From Bacteroidaceae bacterium (GTDB taxonomy: Bacteria > Bacteroidota > Bacteroidia > Bacteroidales > Bacteroidaceae), in NCBI GenBank assembly GCA_017552435.1, contig JAFZPZ010000042.1, positions 1 to 47,931 of the forward strand: 47,931 bases of DNA, read 5' to 3'. Of this stretch, positions 23,888-31,840 are shown piece after piece. The number at the start of each line of letters is the position of its first letter. Positions within the stretch are counted from its first letter, which is position 1. The position numbers and the translations under genes are program-made. The notes beneath the pieces were generated by a model. That model had not been told where the DNA came from, ran no database searches, and saw only the letters and a program-made list of their open reading frames with translations.

Positions 23888-25443
23888 GTTTTGGATACTG
23901 GTTTGAGACCCATTTCTGCCGCTTTCCCCAGCATGAACTGGAAGGCTGCATCGTGGTCGTTCGGGATGACCGAGTCCCAGATGGCATCTTTGACGGCCTG
24001 CTTCAGAATGCCTATCTTATAACAGGGCTTCAGGTCGAAGGTTTCCATGATTTCTTCGCCTGTTATGGGGTTGTGCCAAGTGCGGTAGTTGTCGCGGGCC
24101 TGGAGGTCGATGAGTTTCTCGCGGACGAGTTGGAAGTTCTGCAGGAAGCGTTGTTTCTTCTCGCGGTTTTTGCTCGTGATGTCTGCCTCGCAAAGGCGCA
24201 TCAGGTCGTCGATATCCTCACCTGCCTCGAAGAGCAGACGGCGCACAGCACTATCGGTTACTTCATCGTCGGCAATAGCGATGGGACGCATGTGTAGCCC
24301 TACCAACTTCTGGACGTATGCCATGCGTTCGTCTAGCGGGAGCTTCATCCGACGAAAGAGTGGCGCCACCATCTTCTGCCCGATGTAGTTGTGATTGTGA
24401 AAAGTCCAACCGGTCAAATTGTCCCATCGTTTGCTGCGTGGCTTTCCAATATCGTGCAGAAGGGCAGCCCAACGAAGCCAAAGAGACCCTTCCCAACCTC
24501 CCCTTAAAGGGGAGGCTTTTTGTCCTGTGTTCTCCCCCTTTAAGGGGGAGTTAGAGAGGGTCTGGCTTGCCACATTATCCAGCACCTCGAGGGTATGGTA
24601 AAAGTTATCTTTATGGGCGCGACCATTGCGTGTCTCTACGCCTTCCAGTGCGGCTACCTCGGGCAAAATGAGAGCGAGCAATCCGCTACGGCTCAGTTCA
24701 ATGAAGCCGATACTGGGAACAGGCGCCATCATAATCTTGTTCAGTTCATCGATAATGCGTTCCTGCGATATAATCTTGATGCGCTCTGCATTTCGCTGTA
24801 GTGCTTTCTGAGTCTCGTCCTCTATATTGAAATTGAGTTGTGTTGCAAAACGAATGCAACGCAACATGCGCAACGGGTCGTCGCTGAAAGTAATGTCGGG
24901 ATCTAGCGGAGTGGCAATAATGCCGTCCTCCAGATCAAGCAGACCCTCGAAGAGGTCGATGAGTTCGCCATATCGGTTTTCATTGAGACATACAGCCAAC
25001 GCATTGATGGTGAAATCGCGGCGGTGCAGATCGTCATCGAGTGTGCCCTCCTCTACAATCGGCTTACGACTTTCGCGATGATAACTCTCCTTTCGTGCTC
25101 CCACAAATTCCACCTCCTGGTCATGCCATTTGAGTTGTGCAGTGCCAAAGTTGCGGAAAATACTGACATGAGCACCGCGTCCCAGGTCCTTAGCCAATGC
25201 GTTTGCCAATTGGATGCCGGCCCCATCGCCAATCACTACCACATCAATATCCTTCGATGGACGTTCCAGGATGATGTCGCGTACATAGCCGCCTACTACA
25301 TAACACTCCAACCCCAAGGCATCAGCGGTTTTGCCAATGCGGTGCAGGATTCCCTGACCCTGTGGAGAATCAAAGGGAGATGCCGTCTGCCGTGTTCGCT
25401 GACGGAAGTTGTCGTATTCCTGTATGGCGTCCTGTATGGTCAT
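23884..25443 (-). CDS. cca: CCA tRNA nucleotidyltransferase / poly(A) polymerase family with HD domain
   Basis: 519 residues. Class II nucleotidyltransferase head with GGYVRDIILERPSKDIDVVV (about 51-70; metal-binding DxD at the end), the RRDFTINAL motif, neck domain, then an HD phosphohydrolase-like domain with LLHDIGKPRSKRWDN. It adds or repairs CCA at tRNA 3' ends; the tRNA-Lys in this window lacks an encoded CCA, in keeping with a need for it. Residues 294-320 (NSPLKGENTGQKASPLRGGW) come from an inverted pair of palindromic repeats just before LWLRWAALLHDIGK, where homologues I recall have only a short loop. Confidence 0.92.
   Translation of the reverse strand: MTIQDAIQEYDNFRQRTRQTASPFDSPQGQGILHRIGKTADALGLECYVVGGYVRDIILERPSKDIDVVVIGDGAGIQLANALAKDLGRGAHVSIFRNFGTAQLKWHDQEVEFVGARKESYHRESRKPIVEEGTLDDDLHRRDFTINALAVCLNENRYGELIDLFEGLLDLEDGIIATPLDPDITFSDDPLRMLRCIRFATQLNFNIEDETQKALQRNAERIKIISQERIIDELNKIMMAPVPSIGFIELSRSGLLALILPEVAALEGVETRNGRAHKDNFYHTLEVLDNVASQTLSNSPLKGENTGQKASPLRGGWEGSLWLRWAALLHDIGKPRSKRWDNLTGWTFHNHNYIGQKMVAPLFRRMKLPLDERMAYVQKLVGLHMRPIAIADDEVTDSAVRRLLFEAGEDIDDLMRLCEADITSKNREKKQRFLQNFQLVREKLIDLQARDNYRTWHNPITGEEIMETFDLKPCYKIGILKQAVKDAIWDSVIPNDHDAAFQFMLGKAAEMGLKPVSKT
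24483..24564. repeat. Inverted pair of palindromic repeats in cca
   Basis: Units at 24483-24516 and 24533-24564, opposite orientation, AGACCC tails outward, matching CCCTTAAAGGG cores, only 16 bp apart. Translated in frame. Confidence 0.87.
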
Positions 25444-25444
25444 C

Positions 25445-25480
25445 TAATCCTTAATCTTTAATCTTTAATTTTTAATCCTT
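25445..25480. repeat. 7-bp tandem repeat (TTAATCT type)
   Basis: About four to five TTAATCT/TTAATTT/TTAATCC heptamers between the lipoprotein gene and cca, ending in the lipoprotein stop region. Confidence 0.82.
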
Positions 25481-25810
25481 TTTCTTCAGGTCTTCCTGCA
25501 GTTTGCGCTCGAAGAATTGTTTCTTTACGTTGAGGCGTTTCCATTCTTCGCCAGTAACTAAACGAAGGCTATCAGCAGCCGCATTCATCTCGATGCTGTC
25601 GAGAAGCAGGATGGCCTGTTTGCGTGCTTCGATGGCAGTCGGACAGTTGCGTCGGAGAGAGAAGATGGTATCGCGTGCCTCGTCGTAGAGGTGATGATGC
25701 AGAGCATAGCGAGCTTCTTTCAGCATGTTAGCCGCACGCTCATCCGGCGTTTCTTGAGAGCAGGCTACCAACAAGGCCACCATAAGGAAAAATATTGTTG
25801 AGTGTTTCAT
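25472..25810 (-). CDS. Small lipoprotein of unknown function
   Basis: 112 residues from ATG 25810, chosen because it gives a clean lipoprotein signal (MKHSTIFFLMVALLVACSQE) with lipobox LVAC and Cys17; a longer frame upstream overlaps rseP and has no signal. The mature part is helical and charged (EARYALHHHLYDEARDTIFS, then a Lys-rich end), like a short TPR-type pair of helices. Four bases separate it from rseP, so it is co-transcribed with envelope and isoprenoid genes. I do not recognise the family. Confidence 0.75.
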   Translation of the reverse strand: MKHSTIFFLMVALLVACSQETPDERAANMLKEARYALHHHLYDEARDTIFSLRRNCPTAIEARKQAILLLDSIEMNAAADSLRLVTGEEWKRLNVKKQFFERKLQEDLKKKD

Positions 25811-25814
25811 AGGA

Positions 25815-27353
25815 CTAAAATCCAAAGAGGGGTAAGATGAAGTTGCGTATATCGTTGCTAAAGGCGAGAAGCATGAGTGCAATAATGATGCCGAGGCCAA
25901 TCTTCTCTATCACTGCCATCACCTTTTCAGAGGGCTGGCGGCCCGTGATTCCTTCGTAGAAGAGCAGCGCGATGTGTCCGCCGTCCAGACCCGGAATGGG
26001 GAGAATGTTCATCACTGCCAGAATGATACTGATGAAGGCTGTGAGTATCCAGAATTGTTGCCAATCCCATGCTGAGGGGAAAATGTTACCAATGGTGATG
26101 AACGAGCCGACGCTCTTTGCTCCGTCAGCGCTGGCAACATACTTCAGGTCGCTGACGTAGCTTTTGAGTACGCGCCAACCATAACTTAAACCCGCAGGGA
26201 TGCAAGATGCGATATTGTAGTCCAAATGCACCTTTTCGAAGTCGGGAATGTGCCGCGTGACGCCCATCATGTATTTCTCATCCAGAAACAGTTGCAGGGT
26301 ATCTGTGTGACTTTGGTCTGCAGTCGCAACGACGACATCGAGTGTGCGCCATTTTAGACTGTCGGCAGCGGTACAGTCGGGAGAGCTGAGCACATCTTGG
26401 CGGCGCAGCGTAACCTCATAATCGAAGTCTGCCCATGTATTAATCTCTTTTCCGTTGACAGTAACCAGTCGCATACCGGCTTCTATTCCGGCCTTGGCTG
26501 CAGCAGATCCAGGTATGACAGAATCGATGTATGCTTCTGCCAGAGGTGTCAGGAACTGCGGCTGTGACTGTATCATCCGCAACAGGGAAAGGTCTTTTTT
26601 CGGCATTGTCAGCTCTATTTCCTCACCTTGCCGCAGTACGGTGACTGTGGCGGCATTGGCGATGGTGCGCATCACGGCAACAATGTTGAATTCCACAATT
26701 TCTTTATTGTCGGCACTGATAGGAATGTCACCATCGCGGAATCCGATAGCATGTGCCTGCTCGTTATACTGGAAGCCGTCCTCAATGCTTGTCATAGGAA
26801 CATAATCACGTCCCCAGGCCAAAAGCACGAGGGAATAGATGACCCAAGCCGTAATGAGGTTCATCAGCACGCCACCGAACATGATGAGGAAGCGCTGCCA
26901 GATTTTCTTTGAGCGGAATTCCCAAGGCTTCGCTTCGCCAGAAAGAGTCTGATGTGTCTCGTCTATCATACCGTCGATAGCCACATAGCCACCTATGGGA
27001 AGCCAACCTATACCATATTCTGTACCGGCCTTCTCGTCGTATTCCTTGTTGCCGATGTTTTCTGTCACAACCTTTTCTTTCTGTCCGGTCAACATGTAGT
27101 ACTGGTTGCGGAGCCAAGCGAAGAAGTTCTTGCCCTCGTTTCCACGCTTTGTGACGAGGGGCTTGCCGATGAGACGACGGAACCAGTTGTCGTAGGAACT
27201 GAACAGATGGAAGCCATAGTTGGCAAACATGTAGAAGCGTGTGACACGTGTCTTGAACAGCTTGGCAAAGCCGAAGTGACCGCCCTCGTGCAAAACAACG
27301 AGTAGTGAGAGGCAGAGTAAAAGTTGAAGCGTCTTGATTAGAACTATATTCAT
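25815..27353 (-). CDS. rseP: RseP-type site-2 intramembrane zinc protease
   Basis: 512 residues. HEGGH (22-26) in the first membrane helix is the HExxH zinc motif; NILPIPGLDGGH in the C-terminal part supplies the third ligand (LDG motif). PDZ-like region around GSAAAKAGIEAGMRLVTVNG. Four membrane helices are visible. Compared with E. coli RseP (about 450 residues) there are extra segments after the first helix (about 50-110), typical of Bacteroidetes members. It cleaves membrane-bound anti-sigma factors and signal peptides. Its place next to dxr and rimM-murA fits the usual envelope cluster. Confidence 0.95.
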   Translation of the reverse strand: MNIVLIKTLQLLLCLSLLVVLHEGGHFGFAKLFKTRVTRFYMFANYGFHLFSSYDNWFRRLIGKPLVTKRGNEGKNFFAWLRNQYYMLTGQKEKVVTENIGNKEYDEKAGTEYGIGWLPIGGYVAIDGMIDETHQTLSGEAKPWEFRSKKIWQRFLIMFGGVLMNLITAWVIYSLVLLAWGRDYVPMTSIEDGFQYNEQAHAIGFRDGDIPISADNKEIVEFNIVAVMRTIANAATVTVLRQGEEIELTMPKKDLSLLRMIQSQPQFLTPLAEAYIDSVIPGSAAAKAGIEAGMRLVTVNGKEINTWADFDYEVTLRRQDVLSSPDCTAADSLKWRTLDVVVATADQSHTDTLQLFLDEKYMMGVTRHIPDFEKVHLDYNIASCIPAGLSYGWRVLKSYVSDLKYVASADGAKSVGSFITIGNIFPSAWDWQQFWILTAFISIILAVMNILPIPGLDGGHIALLFYEGITGRQPSEKVMAVIEKIGLGIIIALMLLAFSNDIRNFILPLFGF

Positions 27354-27365
27354 TTTGGTTTTTGA

Positions 27366-28511
27366 TTATTTTAGAATTTCATTGGCTATGATGCGCGACT
27401 CGCGGTCGCAATCGAGATAATCCTGCAGGGAAGACTTGTCCTGATGGGGAACTCGCTGAAGCGTTTGCTCGATGATGTCTGCCATTTGCAGGAACCCACA
27501 ACGCTCCTGACGGAAGGCGAGATTAACCACCTCGTTGGCTGCATTCACGATGCAGGCAGCATTGCCTCCCATACGAATAGCTTCGTAAGCCATCTGGAGG
27601 CAACGGAACTTTTCCGGATCAGGCTTCTCGAAGGTCAGGTCTTTGAGGTTCCACCAGTCAATCCGGGGGAAAGAGCTCTTCAAACGCTCGGGGTAGGAGA
27701 GAGCCAACTGGATGGGTACCCTCATATCTGGTGCACCAAGTTGCCCCTTTACGGCTCCATCCTCGAACTGCACGGCGCTGTGCAGGATGCTTTGTGGATG
27801 CACGACAACTTGAATTTTTTCGGGTGTGACATCGAAAAGCCACCTTGCTTCGATGACCTCGAAACCCTTGTTCATCATTGAGGCGCTGTCGATGGTAATC
27901 TTCGCGCCCATATCCCAATTGGGATGCTTCAGAGCCTGTGCGGGAGTCACGTCGCGGAGTTGGTCGAGCGTGAAAGTACGGAAGGGACCTCCACTTGCCG
28001 TGAGGATAATCTTCTCGATGGGACTCACTTCCCCCATCAAGCTCTGGAAGATGGCGCTGTGTTCGCTATCAACTGGTAGCAGAGGCACCTTGTGTTCCAA
28101 GCAGAGTTGGGTGATGAGTTCGCCCGCCACTACGAGGGTTTCCTTATTTGCCAAAGCGATGGGCTTGCCTGCCTTGATGGCGCTGATGGTGGGGCGAAGG
28201 CCGCTGAAGCCTACGAGGGCTGTCAGTACAATGTCTATCGGTTCCATCTGTACCACTTGGCAGAGGGCATCCTCTCCGGCATAAACCTGAATCGGCTCGT
28301 CCTTCAAAGCCTCTTGCACATAGTCGTATTTGCTTTCGTCGGCAATGACAACACAACAAGGTTGGTATTGCTTTGCTTGCTGGATAAGAAGGTCGGCTCT
28401 GGTGTTGGCGGTCAGCACATACGCCTCGAAGAGGTCAGGATGTTCGGCGATGACTTGCAGCGTCTGAGTGCCGATGCTCCCTGTGGAGCCTAATATGCAG
28501 ATTTTTTTCAT
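27366..28511 (-). CDS. dxr: 1-deoxy-D-xylulose 5-phosphate reductoisomerase
   Basis: 381 residues; first committed step of the MEP pathway (DXP to MEP, NADPH-dependent). N-terminal nucleotide motif LGSTGSIGTQTL; ANKETLVVAGE; metal-binding PVDSEHSAIFQSL; TASGGPFR; and the MNKGFEVIEA motif of the catalytic domain. Full length. It overlaps rimM by 4 bp upstream and precedes rseP by 12 bp. With ispG it shows that this organism makes isoprenoids by the MEP route. Confidence 0.97.
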   Translation of the reverse strand: MKKICILGSTGSIGTQTLQVIAEHPDLFEAYVLTANTRADLLIQQAKQYQPCCVVIADESKYDYVQEALKDEPIQVYAGEDALCQVVQMEPIDIVLTALVGFSGLRPTISAIKAGKPIALANKETLVVAGELITQLCLEHKVPLLPVDSEHSAIFQSLMGEVSPIEKIILTASGGPFRTFTLDQLRDVTPAQALKHPNWDMGAKITIDSASMMNKGFEVIEARWLFDVTPEKIQVVVHPQSILHSAVQFEDGAVKGQLGAPDMRVPIQLALSYPERLKSSFPRIDWWNLKDLTFEKPDPEKFRCLQMAYEAIRMGGNAACIVNAANEVVNLAFRQERCGFLQMADIIEQTLQRVPHQDKSSLQDYLDCDRESRIIANEILK

Positions 28512-29014
28512 AGGTCAAGTAATCCTTCGGGCAGCGCCATATGAATGGAGCGCTCTTTATGGTTGATGTCTTTTATCCATTCTTCGGTAGCAGGGATGAG
28601 TCGCTCGCCAACCTGGAAGAGGATGTTCTGTGTGCTTTCATCGATACGGTCAATCGTACCAATGAGACCCGCTTTCTCATCGTAGAGGCTGAATCCCGTG
28701 AAGTATCGCCAGGTATATTCCGCCTCCTCGTCGGCTTCGGGTGTCAGGGAGTGTGGGAAGAATACCTCGCATCCCACAAGGAACTGAACGTCTTCGGCTG
28801 TATCGTAATCCAGGAATTTGACAAGAGCCGTGCTGTCGCTTCGGAAGCGGTATTCTTCTATGAAGAAAGGCACAAGGATGCCTTCCACGCGGAGGAACAG
28901 ATATTCGCTCTCGGCACGATCCCACACATCGTCGGTGAAGTTGAATGTCACTTCGCCCTTCACGCCGTGTGTGCGTCCTATCTGTCCGATTCTATAGACT
29001 TCCGATTCGTTCAT
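28508..29014 (-). CDS. rimM: Ribosome maturation factor RimM
   Basis: 168 residues; helps assemble the 30S head by binding S19. N-terminal beta-barrel with RIGQIGRTHGVKGEV (the GKI.kthGlkGel signature), linker, then a PRC-barrel domain (YTWRYFTGFSLYDE, later LIPATEEWIKDIN). One base separates its start from the murA stop; it ends in a 4-bp overlap with dxr. Confidence 0.95.
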   Translation of the reverse strand: MNESEVYRIGQIGRTHGVKGEVTFNFTDDVWDRAESEYLFLRVEGILVPFFIEEYRFRSDSTALVKFLDYDTAEDVQFLVGCEVFFPHSLTPEADEEAEYTWRYFTGFSLYDEKAGLIGTIDRIDESTQNILFQVGERLIPATEEWIKDINHKERSIHMALPEGLLDL

Positions 29015-29015
29015 A

Positions 29016-30320
29016 TTAGACCCTTGTTATCTTTGCTCCTAATGCGCAGAGTCGTCCTTCTATGTTTTCGTAGCCGCGGTCTATCTGACCGATGTTGTCG
29101 ATGCGGCTGGTGCCTTGCGCACTCATGGCGGCAATAAGTAGGGCAATACCGGCACGGATGTCGGGACTCGTCATGCGTCCAGCATGTAACTGGCGCTGGT
29201 GATCATGTCCCACTACAACGGCTCTGTGGGGGTCGCAGAGGATAATCTGTGCACCCATATCGATGAGTTTATCCACGAAGAAGAGTCGGCTTTCGAACAT
29301 CTTTTGGTGAATGAGTACAGAACCCTTTGCCTGCGTGCTGACGACGAGTAGGACGCTCAGCAGGTCGGGTGTCAATCCTGGCCAAGGGGCATCGCTGATG
29401 GTCATGAACGAGCCGTCGATGAAGCTTTCTATCTCGTAATGTTTCTGCTTGGGGACGAAGAGGTCTTCGCCGTCCGTCTCAATGCGGATGCCTAAGCGTC
29501 GGAAGGTTGCGGGGATGATGCCCAGATGTTCGGGAGCGACCTGTCGGATGTATACTCCGTCGCCCACCATTGCGGCCATTCCGATGAAGGAACCTACTTC
29601 AATCATGTCGGGCAGGATGGTGTGCTCCGTGCCGTGCAGAGAAGAGACACCCTCGATGGTGAGCAGGTTGCTGCCGATGCCGGAGATGCGTGCTCCCATC
29701 GAGCATAGCATGCGGCAAAGTTGCTGAATATACGGTTCACAGGCAGCATTATAGATGGTGGTCGTTCCCTCGGCCAGTACTGCCGTCATGATGATATTGG
29801 CTGTACCCGTCACCGAGGCTTCATCTAGGAGCATGTAGGAACCTATGAGCCTCTTTGCCGTCACAATGTATAGATGCTTTGTTTCGTCGTAGGTGAAGTG
29901 CCCGCCGAGTTTCTGTATGCCGTGAAAGTGTGTGTCGAGCCTACGACGGCCAATCTGGTCGCCGCCGGGTTTGGCAACGACGGCATGTCCGCGCCGAGCC
30001 AACAGCGGACCGAGCATCATCACACTGCCGCGTAACTGCTGGCTGCGTTGGATGAAGGCTTCGCTGGAAAGGTATTGGCCATCAAGATGAGTGGCAGAGA
30101 AGGTATAGTCGTGTGTGTCGTTCTGTGTCACCTCCACACCCATATCGCGAAGCAACTGTATCTGGTTGTTCACATCGACGATATTGGGGATGTTCTTGAT
30201 GCGTACCGGTTCTTTGGTCAATAGTACAGCACAGAGCACCTGCAGGGCTTCGTTTTTAGCGCCCTGCGGTGTAATATCGCCTTTCAGCCGATGTCCGCCC
30301 TCGATAATGAATGATGCCAT
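29016..30320 (-). CDS. murA: UDP-N-acetylglucosamine 1-carboxyvinyltransferase (Asp-type active site)
   Basis: 434 residues; first committed step of peptidoglycan synthesis (transfer of enolpyruvate from PEP). Family landmarks: GAKNEALQVLCAVLL with the substrate Lys-Asn pair, the LRGSVMMLGPLLARRG stretch, SVTGTANIIM, and the C-terminal RGYENIEGRL. The catalytic loop reads PGGDQIG where E. coli has PGGCTIG, so the usual Cys115 is Asp. In known MurA enzymes this change keeps activity and gives resistance to fosfomycin. Full length, in the Bacteroidetes order DUF4290-murA-rimM. Confidence 0.96.
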   Translation of the reverse strand: MASFIIEGGHRLKGDITPQGAKNEALQVLCAVLLTKEPVRIKNIPNIVDVNNQIQLLRDMGVEVTQNDTHDYTFSATHLDGQYLSSEAFIQRSQQLRGSVMMLGPLLARRGHAVVAKPGGDQIGRRRLDTHFHGIQKLGGHFTYDETKHLYIVTAKRLIGSYMLLDEASVTGTANIIMTAVLAEGTTTIYNAACEPYIQQLCRMLCSMGARISGIGSNLLTIEGVSSLHGTEHTILPDMIEVGSFIGMAAMVGDGVYIRQVAPEHLGIIPATFRRLGIRIETDGEDLFVPKQKHYEIESFIDGSFMTISDAPWPGLTPDLLSVLLVVSTQAKGSVLIHQKMFESRLFFVDKLIDMGAQIILCDPHRAVVVGHDHQRQLHAGRMTSPDIRAGIALLIAAMSAQGTSRIDNIGQIDRGYENIEGRLCALGAKITRV

Positions 30321-30323
30321 TAC

Positions 30324-30920
30324 CTACTTCTTTTTCTTACGTTTCTTACCACCCTCTGTCTGTTGCAGTGGAGATTCTCCGACGGCCTCGAAGGTGAAGT
30401 TGTCCAAATCCAAATGGAGTGTTCCGCCGGAGTAGCGTTCGATGTCCTGTGCGACGAGTTCGTTGTCCATCGAGTCGCGGTTCCAAATGAAGAGGTCTTG
30501 CTTCATTTGGTTGGCGATACACTCGGTAATGAGGCGGCGCTGCTCTTCGTCTTCCACCGTTTTGGCATAGTCGAGGACTTGCTCCACAAGGTAGCCATAA
30601 TGGCGGCGCTTGATGTGTTTCATGGGGTAGGGGAGCGGAGCAGGATGCGCCTGAACCTCTTCCTGAGGCACGATGTTGACGGGATAGTCAATATCGAGCT
30701 TGTAATGGGCAATGCGTGCCAAATGATTCCAAAGGCGGTGCTCATCGTCGTCCCTGCTGGCTGTGGAAGGAAGCAGTCCCGACATAATCTTGACAATAGT
30801 TTGGGCACAGCGCTGACGCTCTTCGCGGTCTTCTATCTGTACGGCCATATCGACCATCATCTGCACGCCACGACCATATTCTGGCATTACAAGCTGTTCT
30901 CTTTGTGTGTTGTATTGCAT
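30324..30920 (-). CDS. DUF4290 family protein
   Basis: 198 residues, mostly helical and acidic, ending in a Lys-rich tail (GGKKRKKKK). It starts MQYNTQREQLVMPEYGRGVQ, which I recognise as the DUF4290 family found next to murA in Bacteroidetes. No enzymatic motif and no signal peptide, so probably cytoplasmic; the basic tail could bind nucleic acid or membrane. Function unknown. Three bases from murA. Confidence 0.85.
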   Translation of the reverse strand: MQYNTQREQLVMPEYGRGVQMMVDMAVQIEDREERQRCAQTIVKIMSGLLPSTASRDDDEHRLWNHLARIAHYKLDIDYPVNIVPQEEVQAHPAPLPYPMKHIKRRHYGYLVEQVLDYAKTVEDEEQRRLITECIANQMKQDLFIWNRDSMDNELVAQDIERYSGGTLHLDLDNFTFEAVGESPLQQTEGGKKRKKKK

Positions 30921-30930
30921 CTTTTATTTC

Positions 30931-30977
30931 ACAATTTACTATTTATTTAATTCCCCCTAAAGGGGGACAGGGGGTCT
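30931..30977. repeat. 7-bp tandem repeat joined to a palindromic repeat at the tsaB end
   Basis: A TTTACTA/TTTATTT heptamer-like tract (30931-30950) runs into a palindromic unit (30953-30977; CCCCCTAAAGGGGG core, GGGGGTCT tail). The palindromic unit encodes the last residues and stop of TsaB. Confidence 0.75.
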
Positions 30978-31647
30978 TTGCTACGTATTCCTTCAGGTAG
31001 AAGGGCTCAAAGTAGGCCACATCCTGTTTCTCTCCGAGGTGCAAAGCACGTTCGGCCAGGGGGAACATCCATTTCGCCAGCGGTACGATGCCTTCTATGA
31101 AATGGGCATTGGGATGTTGGATGACGCTTTTGCACTTTGTGGAGCCGTCTCCGAAGAAATAGACGGGATGCTCTTCGAGGTAAGGCAGATAGGTGTCGGC
31201 ATCCACGATATCGGCTCCGATGGGACGAACCTCGTGAAGAGCGCGGTCATAGACGGCACTATAGACCTCCATCCTTCGGGCGTCTATCATCGGAACGAGC
31301 AGAGCCTCCTCTGGAAGCTGTTCTTTGCCAAGCAGCACAGGCACGCACAGCAGTTTCAGCGTCGGTACGCTCAAAAGCGGCAGATCGCGTCCGTAGCAGA
31401 CACCTTTTGCCAGCGAGACACCGATGCGCAAACCTGTATAGCTGCCGGGACCTTCGCTCACTGCCACCGCATCAACGGGGATAGCGTGGGAGTTGGCAAA
31501 GGACAGGGCTTCATCCACAAAGACACCGCAGACGACGGCATGGTTCGGTCCCTCCAGATCTTCCTTATGGAAGATGAGGCTGCCATTCTCGCTCAGAGCC
31601 ACGGAACAAGCCTTTGTACTCGTCTCAATATGTAGGATACAACTCAT
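30943..31647 (-). CDS. tsaB: tRNA threonylcarbamoyladenosine biosynthesis protein TsaB
   Basis: 234 residues. Actin-like ASKHA fold with ILHIETSTKACSVALSENG at the start, GPGSYTGLRIGVSLAKG (the TsaB signature) near 67-83, and PMIDARRMEVYSAVYD. It acts with TsaC, TsaD and TsaE to form t6A37 in ANN-decoding tRNAs. The last residues (TPCPPLGGIK) are encoded by a palindromic repeat, so the native C-terminus has been replaced or extended. First gene of the long leftward operon, downstream of the promoter at 31709-31716. Confidence 0.94.
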   Translation of the reverse strand: MSCILHIETSTKACSVALSENGSLIFHKEDLEGPNHAVVCGVFVDEALSFANSHAIPVDAVAVSEGPGSYTGLRIGVSLAKGVCYGRDLPLLSVPTLKLLCVPVLLGKEQLPEEALLVPMIDARRMEVYSAVYDRALHEVRPIGADIVDADTYLPYLEEHPVYFFGDGSTKCKSVIQHPNAHFIEGIVPLAKWMFPLAERALHLGEKQDVAYFEPFYLKEYVAKTPCPPLGGIK

Positions 31648-31662
31648 TTACTTTACTATCAG

Positions 31663-31693
31663 TCCTTAATCTCTAATCCCTAATCCTTAATCC
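31663..31693. repeat. 7-bp tandem repeat (TAATCCC type)
   Basis: About 4.5 TAATCTC/TAATCCC/TAATCCT heptamers upstream of tsaB, close to its promoter. Same sequence type as the array at 44866. Confidence 0.82.
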
Positions 31694-31708
31694 ATATATT
31701 TCGCGCTG

Positions 31709-31716
31709 CAAAGGTA
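31709..31716 (-). promoter_or_regulatory. -7 box for the tsaB-murA-rseP-rpoN operon
   Basis: TACCTTTG on the minus strand followed by CAGCGC, the typical Bacteroidetes TAccTTTGCA form, 62 bp upstream of tsaB. The -33 position falls in a 7-bp tandem array and shows no clear TTTG. Confidence 0.55.
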
Positions 31717-31725
31717 CGAAAAAAA

Positions 31726-31840
31726 AGTGAAGAGTGAAGAATGAAGAATGAAGAATTTGCTGCCGCCCTCGAAAAAACGAAAGGAAGTAGGTTCCTCCGG
31801 CTTTCTAAAATTCTTCACTCTTCACTTTTCACTCTTCACT
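31726..31840. repeat. Inverted arms of a 7-bp tandem repeat (AGTGAAG type)
   Basis: 31726-31756 carries AGTGAAG/AATGAAG heptamers; 31810-31840 is its reverse complement at 28 of 31 positions, 53 bp away. The right arm encodes the C-terminus (GVKSEK) and stop of the D,D-carboxypeptidase. The transcript could fold into a long hairpin and act as a terminator or stabiliser. Confidence 0.8.
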
